DNA from: Microbacterium dextranolyticum
GTDB taxonomy: Bacteria > Actinomycetota > Actinomycetes > Actinomycetales > Microbacteriaceae
DNA length: 64,000 bases
NCBI RefSeq assembly: GCF_016907295.1
Contig: NZ_JAFBBR010000001.1
Coordinates: forward strand, 1,550,001 to 1,614,000
Reading direction: 5' to 3'
Of the stretch, positions 57,408-64,000 are shown piece after piece. The notes beneath the pieces are model-generated. The model was not told where the DNA came from and ran no database searches. It worked only from the letters and a program-made list of their open reading frames with translations. Numbering within the stretch: the first letter of the stretch is position 1; each line of letters opens with the position of its first letter. The translations under genes and the position numbers were made by a program.

Positions 57408-58604
57408 CTACGAGGCGTCGCCGGACGCTCCCGCGGGCGGGTGCACGGAATCGACAAAGGCGCGTGCGATCACCGGTGCGGTGAGGTCGACCTGCCACGG
57501 CCGCGCTCCGTGATCGGCCAGTGCGTCGCCGATGGATGCCTCGTCGATGTCACTCGGCGGCATCCACGCGATGCGTCGCAGGGTATCGGGCGTCAGGAGA
57601 TTCTCCGTCGGCATCCGCAGATCGGCGGCCAGCTGCTCGACGAGCGGTCGGGCCGCTTTGAGACGAGCGTCTGCGGCGGGGTTGCGGTCGGCCCAGGCGC
57701 GCACCGGAGGCATCCCGTCGCCGGGCACACGCTCGACGGGAAGCACCGGATCGCTTCGGCCGGCCTCGATAGCGGCCCACCAGCGGTCGAGTTGTGTGCG
57801 GCTGGCGCGTCCGGTGAATTCGCGGACGCGAGACAGATCCTGCTTCGTCGCGGGATCGGCCAGCACGGCGGCCACAAGGGATCGGTCGGGCACGAGGCGC
57901 CCCGGAGCGGTGTCCTGCTCGCGGGCGAAGTCTTCGCGCGCCTGCCACAGCGAGCGCGCCACGGCGAGCGCTCGACGCCCGCGGACCGTGTGCAGACCGC
58001 TGAGTCGGCGCCACGGATCCTCGCGGGCGGGCTTGTCGGGCCGCGTGCGCACGGTCTCGAACTCCTGCTCGGCGAACTCGGTCTTGCCCTGCTCCGCGAG
58101 CTCGACGACGAGGGCGTCGTAGACATCGACGAGATGCAGCACATCGAGCGCCGCGTATTCGAGCCAGGGCTGCGGCAGGGGCCGCGTGGACCAGTCTGCA
58201 GCCGAGTGCGCCTTGGCGAGGGTGATCCCGAGGGTATCCTCCACGACCGCGCCGAGCCCCACGCGCTCGTGCCCGAGCAGCCGCGAGGCGAGCTCGGTGT
58301 CGAACAGCGACGGCGGGTCGAGGTGCAGTTCGCGCAGCGACGGCAGGTCCTGACTGGCCGCGTGCAGGATCCACTTCTCGTCGCCGATGGCCGACTGCAG
58401 CGCACTCATGTCGCCGATCGCGGGCGGGTCGAACAAGAAGACGCCGGCGCCCCGCCGGAAGACCTGCACGAGGTACGCGCGCTGGGAATAGCGGAACCCC
58501 GATGCGCGCTCGACGTCCACGGCAACCGGACCCGTGCCGTCTGCGAGCACTCGCGCGGCGTCGATGAGCCCCGGACCATCGGCGATGACGTCGTACTCAG
58601 CCAC
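57408..58604 (-). CDS. rnd: Ribonuclease D (HRDC-containing 3'-5' exonuclease)
   Basis: 398 residues. DEDD exonuclease motifs: VAVDVERASGFRYSQRAYLVQV (Asp-x-Glu), FDTELASRLLG (Asp) and YAALDVLHLVDVYD (Tyr and Asp). An HRDC domain (about 205-290) follows. It trims tRNA and other RNA 3' ends. GTG start overlaps the DUF3000 end by 8 nt, so the pair is coupled; the two are always neighbours in this group. Confidence 0.9.
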   Translation of the reverse strand: MAEYDVIADGPGLIDAARVLADGTGPVAVDVERASGFRYSQRAYLVQVFRRGAGVFLFDPPAIGDMSALQSAIGDEKWILHAASQDLPSLRELHLDPPSLFDTELASRLLGHERVGLGAVVEDTLGITLAKAHSAADWSTRPLPQPWLEYAALDVLHLVDVYDALVVELAEQGKTEFAEQEFETVRTRPDKPAREDPWRRLSGLHTVRGRRALAVARSLWQAREDFAREQDTAPGRLVPDRSLVAAVLADPATKQDLSRVREFTGRASRTQLDRWWAAIEAGRSDPVLPVERVPGDGMPPVRAWADRNPAADARLKAARPLVEQLAADLRMPTENLLTPDTLRRIAWMPPSDIDEASIGDALADHGARPWQVDLTAPVIARAFVDSVHPPAGASGDAS

Positions 58605-59187
58605 GCGGCTTCCTCTGCGCTCCGAACACGGCGATCCCTTCCGAACCCGGCGGAAGTCCCGCCAGCATGCATACCAATTCTGCCCACGCCATCAGGTGAT
58701 CCGTGAGGTCGCCGGCCGGCGACCACGACGCACGCAATTCGATCTGGGCGCCGTCCCCGTCGTCGGCGAGACCGCCGAACCCCTTCGACAGCGTCTTGGT
58801 CGCCGTTCCGGATACCGCGTGGAATCGTGCACCGCGGGCATCCAGTGCGTCCAGCAACCAGGACCACGCCACGTCCGCCAGGAGCGGATCGGTGCCGATC
58901 TCGGGCTCGAGCGGAGCCTGCGCGAAACAGACGATACGCCATGGCCCCGACCATGCATCCGGTTCCGAGGGATCGTGCAGCAGGATGAAGCGCCCGGTAC
59001 CGAGCTCGGAATCGACGCCGGCTTCGCTCGGACGCACATCGCCGGCGACGGCGAACGCATCGGGGGCGAGGGATGAGGGTGCGGCGATCTCGCGGACGGT
59101 GAAGTCATTGCGGAACGGGAGAGCGCGCAGCGCATCGGCGATGCCGGCGAACGTCGAGGGGGCGGCCGGCGGACGGGGTTCATCCAC
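58597..59187 (-). CDS. DUF3000 protein
   Basis: 196 residues; MDEPRPPAAPSTFAGIADAL, then EIAAPSSLAPDAFAVAGDV and the TATKTLSKGFGGLADDGDG and IELRASWSPAGDLTDHLMAWAELVCMLAGLPP segments define the actinobacterial DUF3000 family. The function is unknown; linkage with rnd is conserved. GTG 59187 lies 6 nt after a TAGTCT box. Confidence 0.9.
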   Translation of the reverse strand: MDEPRPPAAPSTFAGIADALRALPFRNDFTVREIAAPSSLAPDAFAVAGDVRPSEAGVDSELGTGRFILLHDPSEPDAWSGPWRIVCFAQAPLEPEIGTDPLLADVAWSWLLDALDARGARFHAVSGTATKTLSKGFGGLADDGDGAQIELRASWSPAGDLTDHLMAWAELVCMLAGLPPGSEGIAVFGAQRKPRG

Positions 59188-59193
59188 GGGGTC

Positions 59194-59199
59194 AGACTA
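59194..59199 (-). promoter_or_regulatory. Predicted -10 box, leaderless, DUF3000 gene
   Basis: TAGTCT on the minus strand, 6 nt, then GTG 59187. It shares two bases with the divergent -10 box TAGGAT at 59198-59203. Confidence 0.5.
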
Positions 59200-59203
59200 G
59201 GAT
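59198..59203 (+). promoter_or_regulatory. Predicted -10 box of the hydrolase-zapE operon
   Basis: TAGGAT. Transcription would begin near 59210, 3 nt before ATG 59213. Confidence 0.45.
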
Positions 59204-59212
59204 GTGGTGTCG

Positions 59213-60433
59213 ATGAAGGCATCCAGGCGCGCCGCCATGGGCGACTCAGCACACAGCTCGGCATCGGTGTTGCGCACGCTGATCCTCGCGCTGGCGTCGG
59301 CGCTGTTCGTCGTGACCAGCGCACTCGTCGTCGTGACGGTCCGGGTCGCCCGCCGTGTCGTGATGCCGGCGGCGCGCGCCGTGGACACACGCATCCTCGG
59401 TGTCGACGTCCCTGCGCAGACGATCACCCTCGCGCGAACGCCCGACACCGAGCTTCCGGGCCGATACGGCCTGTTCACGACGGGAGCGACCGACTACCTC
59501 AAGATCGGTTCGGTGCTCTCCAGCGACGAGCGAAGCGTGACACGCAAGCTGTTGACCGAGGTCGAGGGCGACATGCACCTCGCCGCCGAAGCCGCCTTCA
59601 GCGGATGGTACTTCCAGAAGCCCGAAGAGCTGCACCTGCCCTTCACGCAGGAGTTCATCCACACCGCGCTCGGCGGATGCCCCGCCTGGCTGTTCCCCGC
59701 GGGCGGCGGCTCGGACACGTGGGTCATCCAGATCCACGGGCGCGGGACGACCCGCTCCGAGTGCCTCAGGGCGGTTCCCGTCTTCGAATCGGTCGGCATC
59801 ACGACGCTCGTGGTCTCGTACCGCAACGACGGCGACGCCCCCCGCACCCGATCGGGCAGCTACGCGCTCGGAGCCACCGAGTGGCGCGACGTCGACGCCG
59901 CGATCGGCTGGGCGCGCCGTCGCGGCGCGGAACGCATCGTGTTGATGGGGTGGTCGATGGGCGGCGCGATCGCGTTGCAGGTCGCACTCGGCTCGGCCCA
60001 CCGCGAGCACATCGCCGGCCTCGTGCTCGAATCGCCCGTCGTCGACTGGCGCACCGTGCTCGCCTACCAGGGGCGGGCTCTGGGCCTTCCCGCCCCGGTG
60101 ACGGGTCTCGCCATCGAGACGCTCCGCGCCGACTGGACCACACCCGCGACTCATGCCGACGGGGGCATCCCGTTCGACCGTCTCGACATCGTTGCGCGCG
60201 CGACCGAGCTGCGGCACCCCGTGCTCATCCTGCACAGCGACGACGACGGGTTCGTGCCCTCGACCGCCTCACACCGTCTCGCCGAGGCGCGCCCCGACCT
60301 CGTCGAACTGCAGAGCTTCACCACCGCTCGGCACACCAAGCTGTGGAACTACGACCAGGAGCGCTGGACCGACGCGATCCGTGACTGGCTGCGGCGCCAG
60401 GATCTCGCCCCGGCCGAGGAAGGCGCACCGTGA
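59213..60433 (+). CDS. Membrane-anchored alpha/beta hydrolase
   Basis: About 406 residues. One N-terminal TM helix (LILALASALFVVTSALVVVTV) anchors an alpha/beta hydrolase domain: nucleophile in LMGWSMGGAIAL (Ser near 248), Asp in LHSDDDGFVPS and a C-terminal His in ARHTKLWNY. GRGTTRSECLRAV and DWRTVLAYQGRALG resemble the peptidase S9/BAAT-like esterases. The substrate is unknown. GTG 59204 and 59207 are possible alternatives. zapE overlaps its end by 4 nt. Confidence 0.8.
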   Translation: MKASRRAAMGDSAHSSASVLRTLILALASALFVVTSALVVVTVRVARRVVMPAARAVDTRILGVDVPAQTITLARTPDTELPGRYGLFTTGATDYLKIGSVLSSDERSVTRKLLTEVEGDMHLAAEAAFSGWYFQKPEELHLPFTQEFIHTALGGCPAWLFPAGGGSDTWVIQIHGRGTTRSECLRAVPVFESVGITTLVVSYRNDGDAPRTRSGSYALGATEWRDVDAAIGWARRRGAERIVLMGWSMGGAIALQVALGSAHREHIAGLVLESPVVDWRTVLAYQGRALGLPAPVTGLAIETLRADWTTPATHADGGIPFDRLDIVARATELRHPVLILHSDDDGFVPSTASHRLAEARPDLVELQSFTTARHTKLWNYDQERWTDAIRDWLRRQDLAPAEEGAP

Positions 60434-61443
60434 CCGTCGTGCATCTGACCGACCGCACCCCGCAGGTCTCCGGCGCCGAGATGGTGGCCGCTCTCGTGCC
60501 GCCGCCGCAGTTCGATGGCGCGACCTTCGAGACGTATCGGGCCGACCCGGCCTATCCGTCGCAGCAGGACGCCAAGGATGTGCTGATCGGGTTCAGTCGC
60601 GGAGGAGCCCCCGTGGAGCGCAGCGGACTGTTCCGGCGCGCGAAGAAGGCGCCGGAGATGAAGCCCGGCGTGTACCTCGACGGCGGCTTCGGTGTCGGCA
60701 AGACCCACCTGCTCGCCGCGATCTACCACGCGATGCCCGCCCGGCGGAAGTACTTCGGCTCGTTCATCGAGTACACGGCCCTCGTCGGCGCGCTCGGCTA
60801 TCAGAAGACGGTGGAGCTCTTCCGAGGGGCCGACCTGCTGTGCATCGACGAGTTCGAGCTCGACGATCCGGGCGACACGATGGTCATGACGCGACTGATC
60901 GGCGAACTCGTCCCCACGGGCACGAAGCTCGCGGCCACGTCCAACACTCCGCCGAACGCGCTCGGCGAGGGGCGGTTCGCGGCGCAGGACTTCCTGCGCG
61001 AGATCCACACCATGGCGGCGAGTTTCCAGACCATCCGCATCGACGGAACCGACTACCGGCAGCGGGCGATCGACGGCCATTCGATCGCGCTGGACGACGG
61101 TGCATACGCGCAGGCGTTGGCGGATGCCGGTGCCCGCGGCGCCGTGTCGGACGACGAGTTCTCGGCGTTCGTCACACACCTCGCGGCCGTGCATCCGTCG
61201 CGGTACCTGCGTCTGATCGACGGTGTCGACACGATCGGCCTGCGCGGGGTCGCCCAACTGCAGGATCAATCCGCCGCGCTGCGGTTCGTCGCCTTCGTCG
61301 ACCGGGCCTATGACGCCCAGATTCCGATCCGGGCGACGGGGGAGACCCTGGACGGCGTGTTCGCCCCCGAGATGCTGTCGGGCGGTTACCGCAAGAAGTA
61401 CCTGCGCGCCATCTCGCGTCTGAACGCCCTCACGAACTCCTAG
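60430..61443 (+). CDS. zapE: Cell division protein ZapE (AFG1-like ATPase)
   Basis: 337 residues. Walker A GGFGVGKTHLLAAIYHAMP near residue 88 and Walker B LLCIDEFELDDPGDTMVM near 140, with sensor ATSNTPPNALGEGRF. ZapE in E. coli destabilises FtsZ rings. GTG start overlaps the hydrolase stop (ATG-like GTGA); same operon. The gene is followed by the 230-nt amt leader. Confidence 0.9.
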   Translation: MTVVHLTDRTPQVSGAEMVAALVPPPQFDGATFETYRADPAYPSQQDAKDVLIGFSRGGAPVERSGLFRRAKKAPEMKPGVYLDGGFGVGKTHLLAAIYHAMPARRKYFGSFIEYTALVGALGYQKTVELFRGADLLCIDEFELDDPGDTMVMTRLIGELVPTGTKLAATSNTPPNALGEGRFAAQDFLREIHTMAASFQTIRIDGTDYRQRAIDGHSIALDDGAYAQALADAGARGAVSDDEFSAFVTHLAAVHPSRYLRLIDGVDTIGLRGVAQLQDQSAALRFVAFVDRAYDAQIPIRATGETLDGVFAPEMLSGGYRKKYLRAISRLNALTNS

Positions 61444-61541
61444 TCCGCGCGCGCCGCCACACGGAGTGCGGGTCACCGCTTATGCGCGACCGGGTCGTGC
61501 ACCGGTCGACGAAACGCGATGTTAACGCGCGGGCCGGCCGT

Positions 61542-61580
61542 GTAACACGCGCGAAACACGACCTGCACGGCGGCGGAAAC
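61542..61580 (+). promoter_or_regulatory. GlnR-like nitrogen box upstream of amt
   Basis: GTAAC-6nt-GAAAC is exact; then 6 nt, TGCAC, 7 nt, GAAAC, a second pair with one extra base. It lies 94-132 nt before the amt ATG. Same consensus type as at glnA1. Confidence 0.6.
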
Positions 61581-61673
61581 CGCGCCTGGCCACACTGGGA
61601 CTCGCCGGTCGAACCGCGACCCGAACTCAGCGGTGCCCGGCCCGAGTTACACAACACATCAGTGAGGACCTTC

Positions 61674-62945
61674 ATGGACAGCGGAAATCTCGCTTGGTAC
61701 ATCACGGCAACAGCTCTCGTGCTCTTCATGACGCCGGGCGTGGCCTTCTTCTACGGCGGCCTCGTCAAGGCGAAGAGCGTCATCAGCATGATGATGATGA
61801 GCTTCGGCGCGATGGGCCTGGTCGCCGTGCTCTGGATCCTCTACGGATACAACATGCAGACCGCCGACTGGTGGGGCGGCATCCTCGGGAACCCGTTCTC
61901 GGACTTCGGCCTCGGCAACCTTGCCACCGCCGACGGCGCGACGGTAAACCTCACCGCCGTCGCCTACGGCGCGACCTTCGCGATCATCACCATCGCTCTG
62001 ATCTCGGGTGCCATCGCCGACCGCGCCCGTTTCGGATCGTGGATGATCTTCGCCTTCTTCTTCGCGACGATCGACTACTTCGCCGTCGCCGGCTGGGTGT
62101 GGAACACCAACGGCTGGATCTTCAACCTGGGCACCACGTTCGGCTTCTCGACCGAGGTCATCGACTACGCCGGTGGCACCGCGGTCCACATCAACGCCGG
62201 TGCTGCGGCTCTTGCGCTCGCCCTCGTCCTCGGCAAGCGCGTCGGCTTCCAGAAGGGCATCCACAAGCCGCACAACGTGCCGCTGGTGATGCTCGGCGCC
62301 GCCATCCTCTGGTTCGGCTGGTTCGGCTTCAACGCCGGTGCCGCGGCTTTCTACGCTGCTCCCGAGGGCACGACGGGTGACATCCTCTCCGGCATCGCCG
62401 GTGTCGGCTCGCCTGCCGGTCTCATCGTCCTGAACACCCTCGGCGCGACCGCAGCCGCCATCCTCGGCTGGGCGATCGTCGAGAAGCTGAAGGACGGCAA
62501 GCCCACCGCCGTCGGTGCCGCGTCGGGTGCCGTCGCGGGTCTCGTCGCCATCACCCCCTCCTGCGCGAACCTCGCGCCCGGTTGGGCTCTGCTTCTCGGC
62601 ATCATCGCCGGTGCGGTCTGCGCCCTGGCCGTCGAGCTCAAGTGGCGCCTCGGCTTCGACGACTCGCTCGACGTCGTCGGCGTCCACCTCGTCGGTGGCC
62701 TCATCGGTACGCTCTACCTCGGCTTCTTCGCGACCGGCACCGGCCTGTTCGTCGGCGGCAATGCCGAGCAGCTGATCCTGCAGGCCGTGGCCGCCGTCAC
62801 CGTCCTGGTCTTCTCCTTCGTCGTCGCCTACGTCCTCGGCCTCATCATCGAGAAGACGATCGGCTTCCGCGTCAAGAACGAGGACGAGATCGCCGGCATC
62901 GACACCGTCGTCCACGGTGAAGAGGGCTACGCGCTGGTCGACTGA
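61674..62945 (+). CDS. amt: Ammonium transporter
   Basis: 423 residues, about 11 TM helices of the Amt/MEP/Rh family. TPGVAFFYGGLVKAKSVISMMMMS is the N-terminal hallmark, DYAGGTAVHINAGAAALAL carries the first pore His, and the second is in GVHLVGGLIGTLYLGFF. GAGG lies 6 nt before the ATG. A GlnR-like box is upstream, a terminator downstream; the usual glnB partner does not follow. Confidence 0.96.
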   Translation: MDSGNLAWYITATALVLFMTPGVAFFYGGLVKAKSVISMMMMSFGAMGLVAVLWILYGYNMQTADWWGGILGNPFSDFGLGNLATADGATVNLTAVAYGATFAIITIALISGAIADRARFGSWMIFAFFFATIDYFAVAGWVWNTNGWIFNLGTTFGFSTEVIDYAGGTAVHINAGAAALALALVLGKRVGFQKGIHKPHNVPLVMLGAAILWFGWFGFNAGAAAFYAAPEGTTGDILSGIAGVGSPAGLIVLNTLGATAAAILGWAIVEKLKDGKPTAVGAASGAVAGLVAITPSCANLAPGWALLLGIIAGAVCALAVELKWRLGFDDSLDVVGVHLVGGLIGTLYLGFFATGTGLFVGGNAEQLILQAVAAVTVLVFSFVVAYVLGLIIEKTIGFRVKNEDEIAGIDTVVHGEEGYALVD

Positions 62946-62962
62946 CCAGATCATCTCCACGA

Positions 62963-62999
62963 GGAAGGGCGCCGGGTTCGCATCCGGCGCCCTTCCTTC
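62963..62999 (+). terminator. Terminator of amt
   Basis: 13-bp perfect stem GGAAGGGCGCCGG / CCGGCGCCCTTCC with an 8-nt loop, 17 nt after the amt stop, followed by TTC. Confidence 0.85.
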
Positions 63000-63188
63000 G
63001 TGCGCGCAACCGGAACCACCCGCCGATCGGAGCATATCCGCGGGATTCCCAGGGATGGCCGTCAGGGCTCTGCGGCATGGCCGGTCCGCAGCGCCCCCTC
63101 CTCTGGATGGAGGTGACCGCGGCGGGCCTCGCCACATCGTGCTCGCCTTTGCGACCCGAGTAGCGGATCCGGCGTCATAGTCCCGCCG

Positions 63189-64000
63189 TCACGCCATCGT
63201 TGCCGCCGTGTCGGTCGACGCCGCGAGCAGCTCGACGAGAGCACCGCTGTGGGTCAGCTGCGGATGGTGACCGGCGCCGGGCATCGAGATCAGCTCGACG
63301 TGCGGAAGTGACGCCAGCCGTTCGATCGCGTCCGGCGCGATCGGATCCTCGCTTCCGGTGATGATGCGGATCGGGCCGCGGAACCGTGGGAGTGCATCCT
63401 CGAGCTCGGTGCGCCAGCGTGGCGAGGCCGTACGGGCGAGGTGGGCGGCGACGCTCCGCGCACGGCCGCGCGTCAGGTCGCGCGCGCTGGATTCGAGAGC
63501 CGCTGCGCTCGCCTCCGACCCGGTCAGCCGGCGCGACAGTCGCGCCGGCCGGACACGTCGCAGGTAGGCGGATGCCACGCGCCGCACCCGGGCGAGCGTG
63601 CTCGGCGGGGTCTGTAGGAAGAACGGCGCGATGAGCGTGAGCGATCGGATTCGCGCCGGGAACCGGTCCGCGGCGGCGACCGCCGCAGCGGCTCCCAGGG
63701 AGTGCCCGATGAGGTCGACCGGACCCGTTCCGAGTACGGCGGGGATCCACCCGCTCCAGTCCTGAACACCCGAACCGCCGCTGAGTCCGAGCCCGGGCAG
63801 GTCGACGGCCCGCGCGCCGATGCCGGCCGCCACGTCGGCCCAGGTGTCCGCGTTGACGGGCAACCCGGGGAGGATCACCTGACGCGACCCGGGGACGCCC
63901 AGCTCGAACGTCCTCAGGCCGCCGGCGTCGACGAATCGACGGTCGTCCGCCGGACGCGCCCCGAACCGACGCGCGGCCAGATGTTCGGCCCAGCGTTCGA
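63189..64000 (-). CDS. Alpha/beta hydrolase, 5' end beyond the window
   Basis: Alpha/beta hydrolase fold: LPGLPVNADTWADVAAGI with the oxyanion region, the nucleophile in LIGHSLGAAAAVAA, Asp in ITGSEDPIAP and His in PGAGHHPQLTHSG. The only in-window start (GTG 63878) would cut off the first strand; the frame stays open through FVDAGGLRTFELGVPGSRQ to base 64000, so the true start lies to the right. A MhpC/haloperoxidase-like esterase is likely; the substrate is unknown. Confidence 0.8.
   Translation of the reverse strand, partial: ERWAEHLAARRFGARPADDRRFVDAGGLRTFELGVPGSRQVILPGLPVNADTWADVAAGIGARAVDLPGLGLSGGSGVQDWSGWIPAVLGTGPVDLIGHSLGAAAAVAAADRFPARIRSLTLIAPFFLQTPPSTLARVRRVASAYLRRVRPARLSRRLTGSEASAAALESSARDLTRGRARSVAAHLARTASPRWRTELEDALPRFRGPIRIITGSEDPIAPDAIERLASLPHVELISMPGAGHHPQLTHSGALVELLAASTDTAATMA

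Noticed and set aside
61510..61535. GAAAC-6nt-TTAAC just before the amt GlnR-like box
   Set aside because: The orientation and order do not fit the GlnR consensus and the spacing to the next box is 15 nt.

Overview
This window is high-GC actinobacterial chromosome, almost certainly from Microbacteriaceae and most like Microbacterium. Support comes from a set of lineage-typical genes (the DUF4193-DUF3093-dut-DUF3710-DUF3159 block, sepH, DUF3000 next to ribonuclease D, DUF4191, polyphosphate glucokinase, a PolA-like 3'-5' exonuclease/polymerase), from the glnA2-glnE / glnA1 arrangement, and from many promoters of the leaderless TANNNT type. I saw no insertion sequence, prophage, CRISPR array or rRNA. 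Genes are tightly packed; the only gap over 300 bases between protein genes (about 9652-10069) is filled by the RNase P RNA.

Layout: 1-4.0 kb, pyruvate dehydrogenase E1 (aceE) with a PucR-type regulator behind it. 4.1-7.1 kb, a MOSC protein, a DfsB/ClbS protein, tRNA-Val and an amino-acid permease. 7.2-10.3 kb, a zinc-ribbon protein, a PolA-like polymerase, rnpB and a tiny membrane protein. 10.4-13.6 kb, helR (an RNA-polymerase-recycling helicase) with a rifamycin-associated-element-like operator, and ppgK. 13.7-20.3 kb, nitrogen assimilation: glnA2, glnE and, on the other strand, glnA1 behind a GlnR-type box. 20.4-23.6 kb, RDD, SRPBCC, DUF4191 and an unknown anchored protein. 23.6-28.2 kb, the pepA-lpd-sucB operon. 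28.3-31.5 kb, PAC2, the principal sigma factor and a CofE-like gene. 31.6-41.1 kb, an ATP-grasp protein, a DUF7455 protein, topoisomerase IV subunits parE and parC on either side of a two-component system, and a phosphodiesterase. 41.1-45.0 kb, sepH and the dut block. 45.0-53.9 kb, aconitase, dxs, pepN and a TetR/membrane-protein pair. 54.0-59.2 kb, the fadA-fadB beta-oxidation pair, rnd and DUF3000. 59.2-64.0 kb, a hydrolase-zapE operon, amt behind a GlnR-like site, and a hydrolase that runs off the right edge.

Functional links: aceE, sucB and lpd supply E1, E2 and E3 of the 2-oxoacid dehydrogenase machinery although they are about 20 kb apart. glnA1, glnA2, glnE and amt form a nitrogen set, two of them with GlnR-type sites. 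parE and parC make topoisomerase IV. fadA and fadB make a two-gene beta-oxidation complex.

The items most worth following up are the helR operator, a 13-residue Trp-rich reading frame with a perfect Shine-Dalgarno sequence in front of the histidine kinase (36617-36658), the AT-rich palindrome before aconitase, and the repeated leaderless-promoter geometry (a -10 hexamer ending exactly 6 nt before the start codon) at about sixteen genes.
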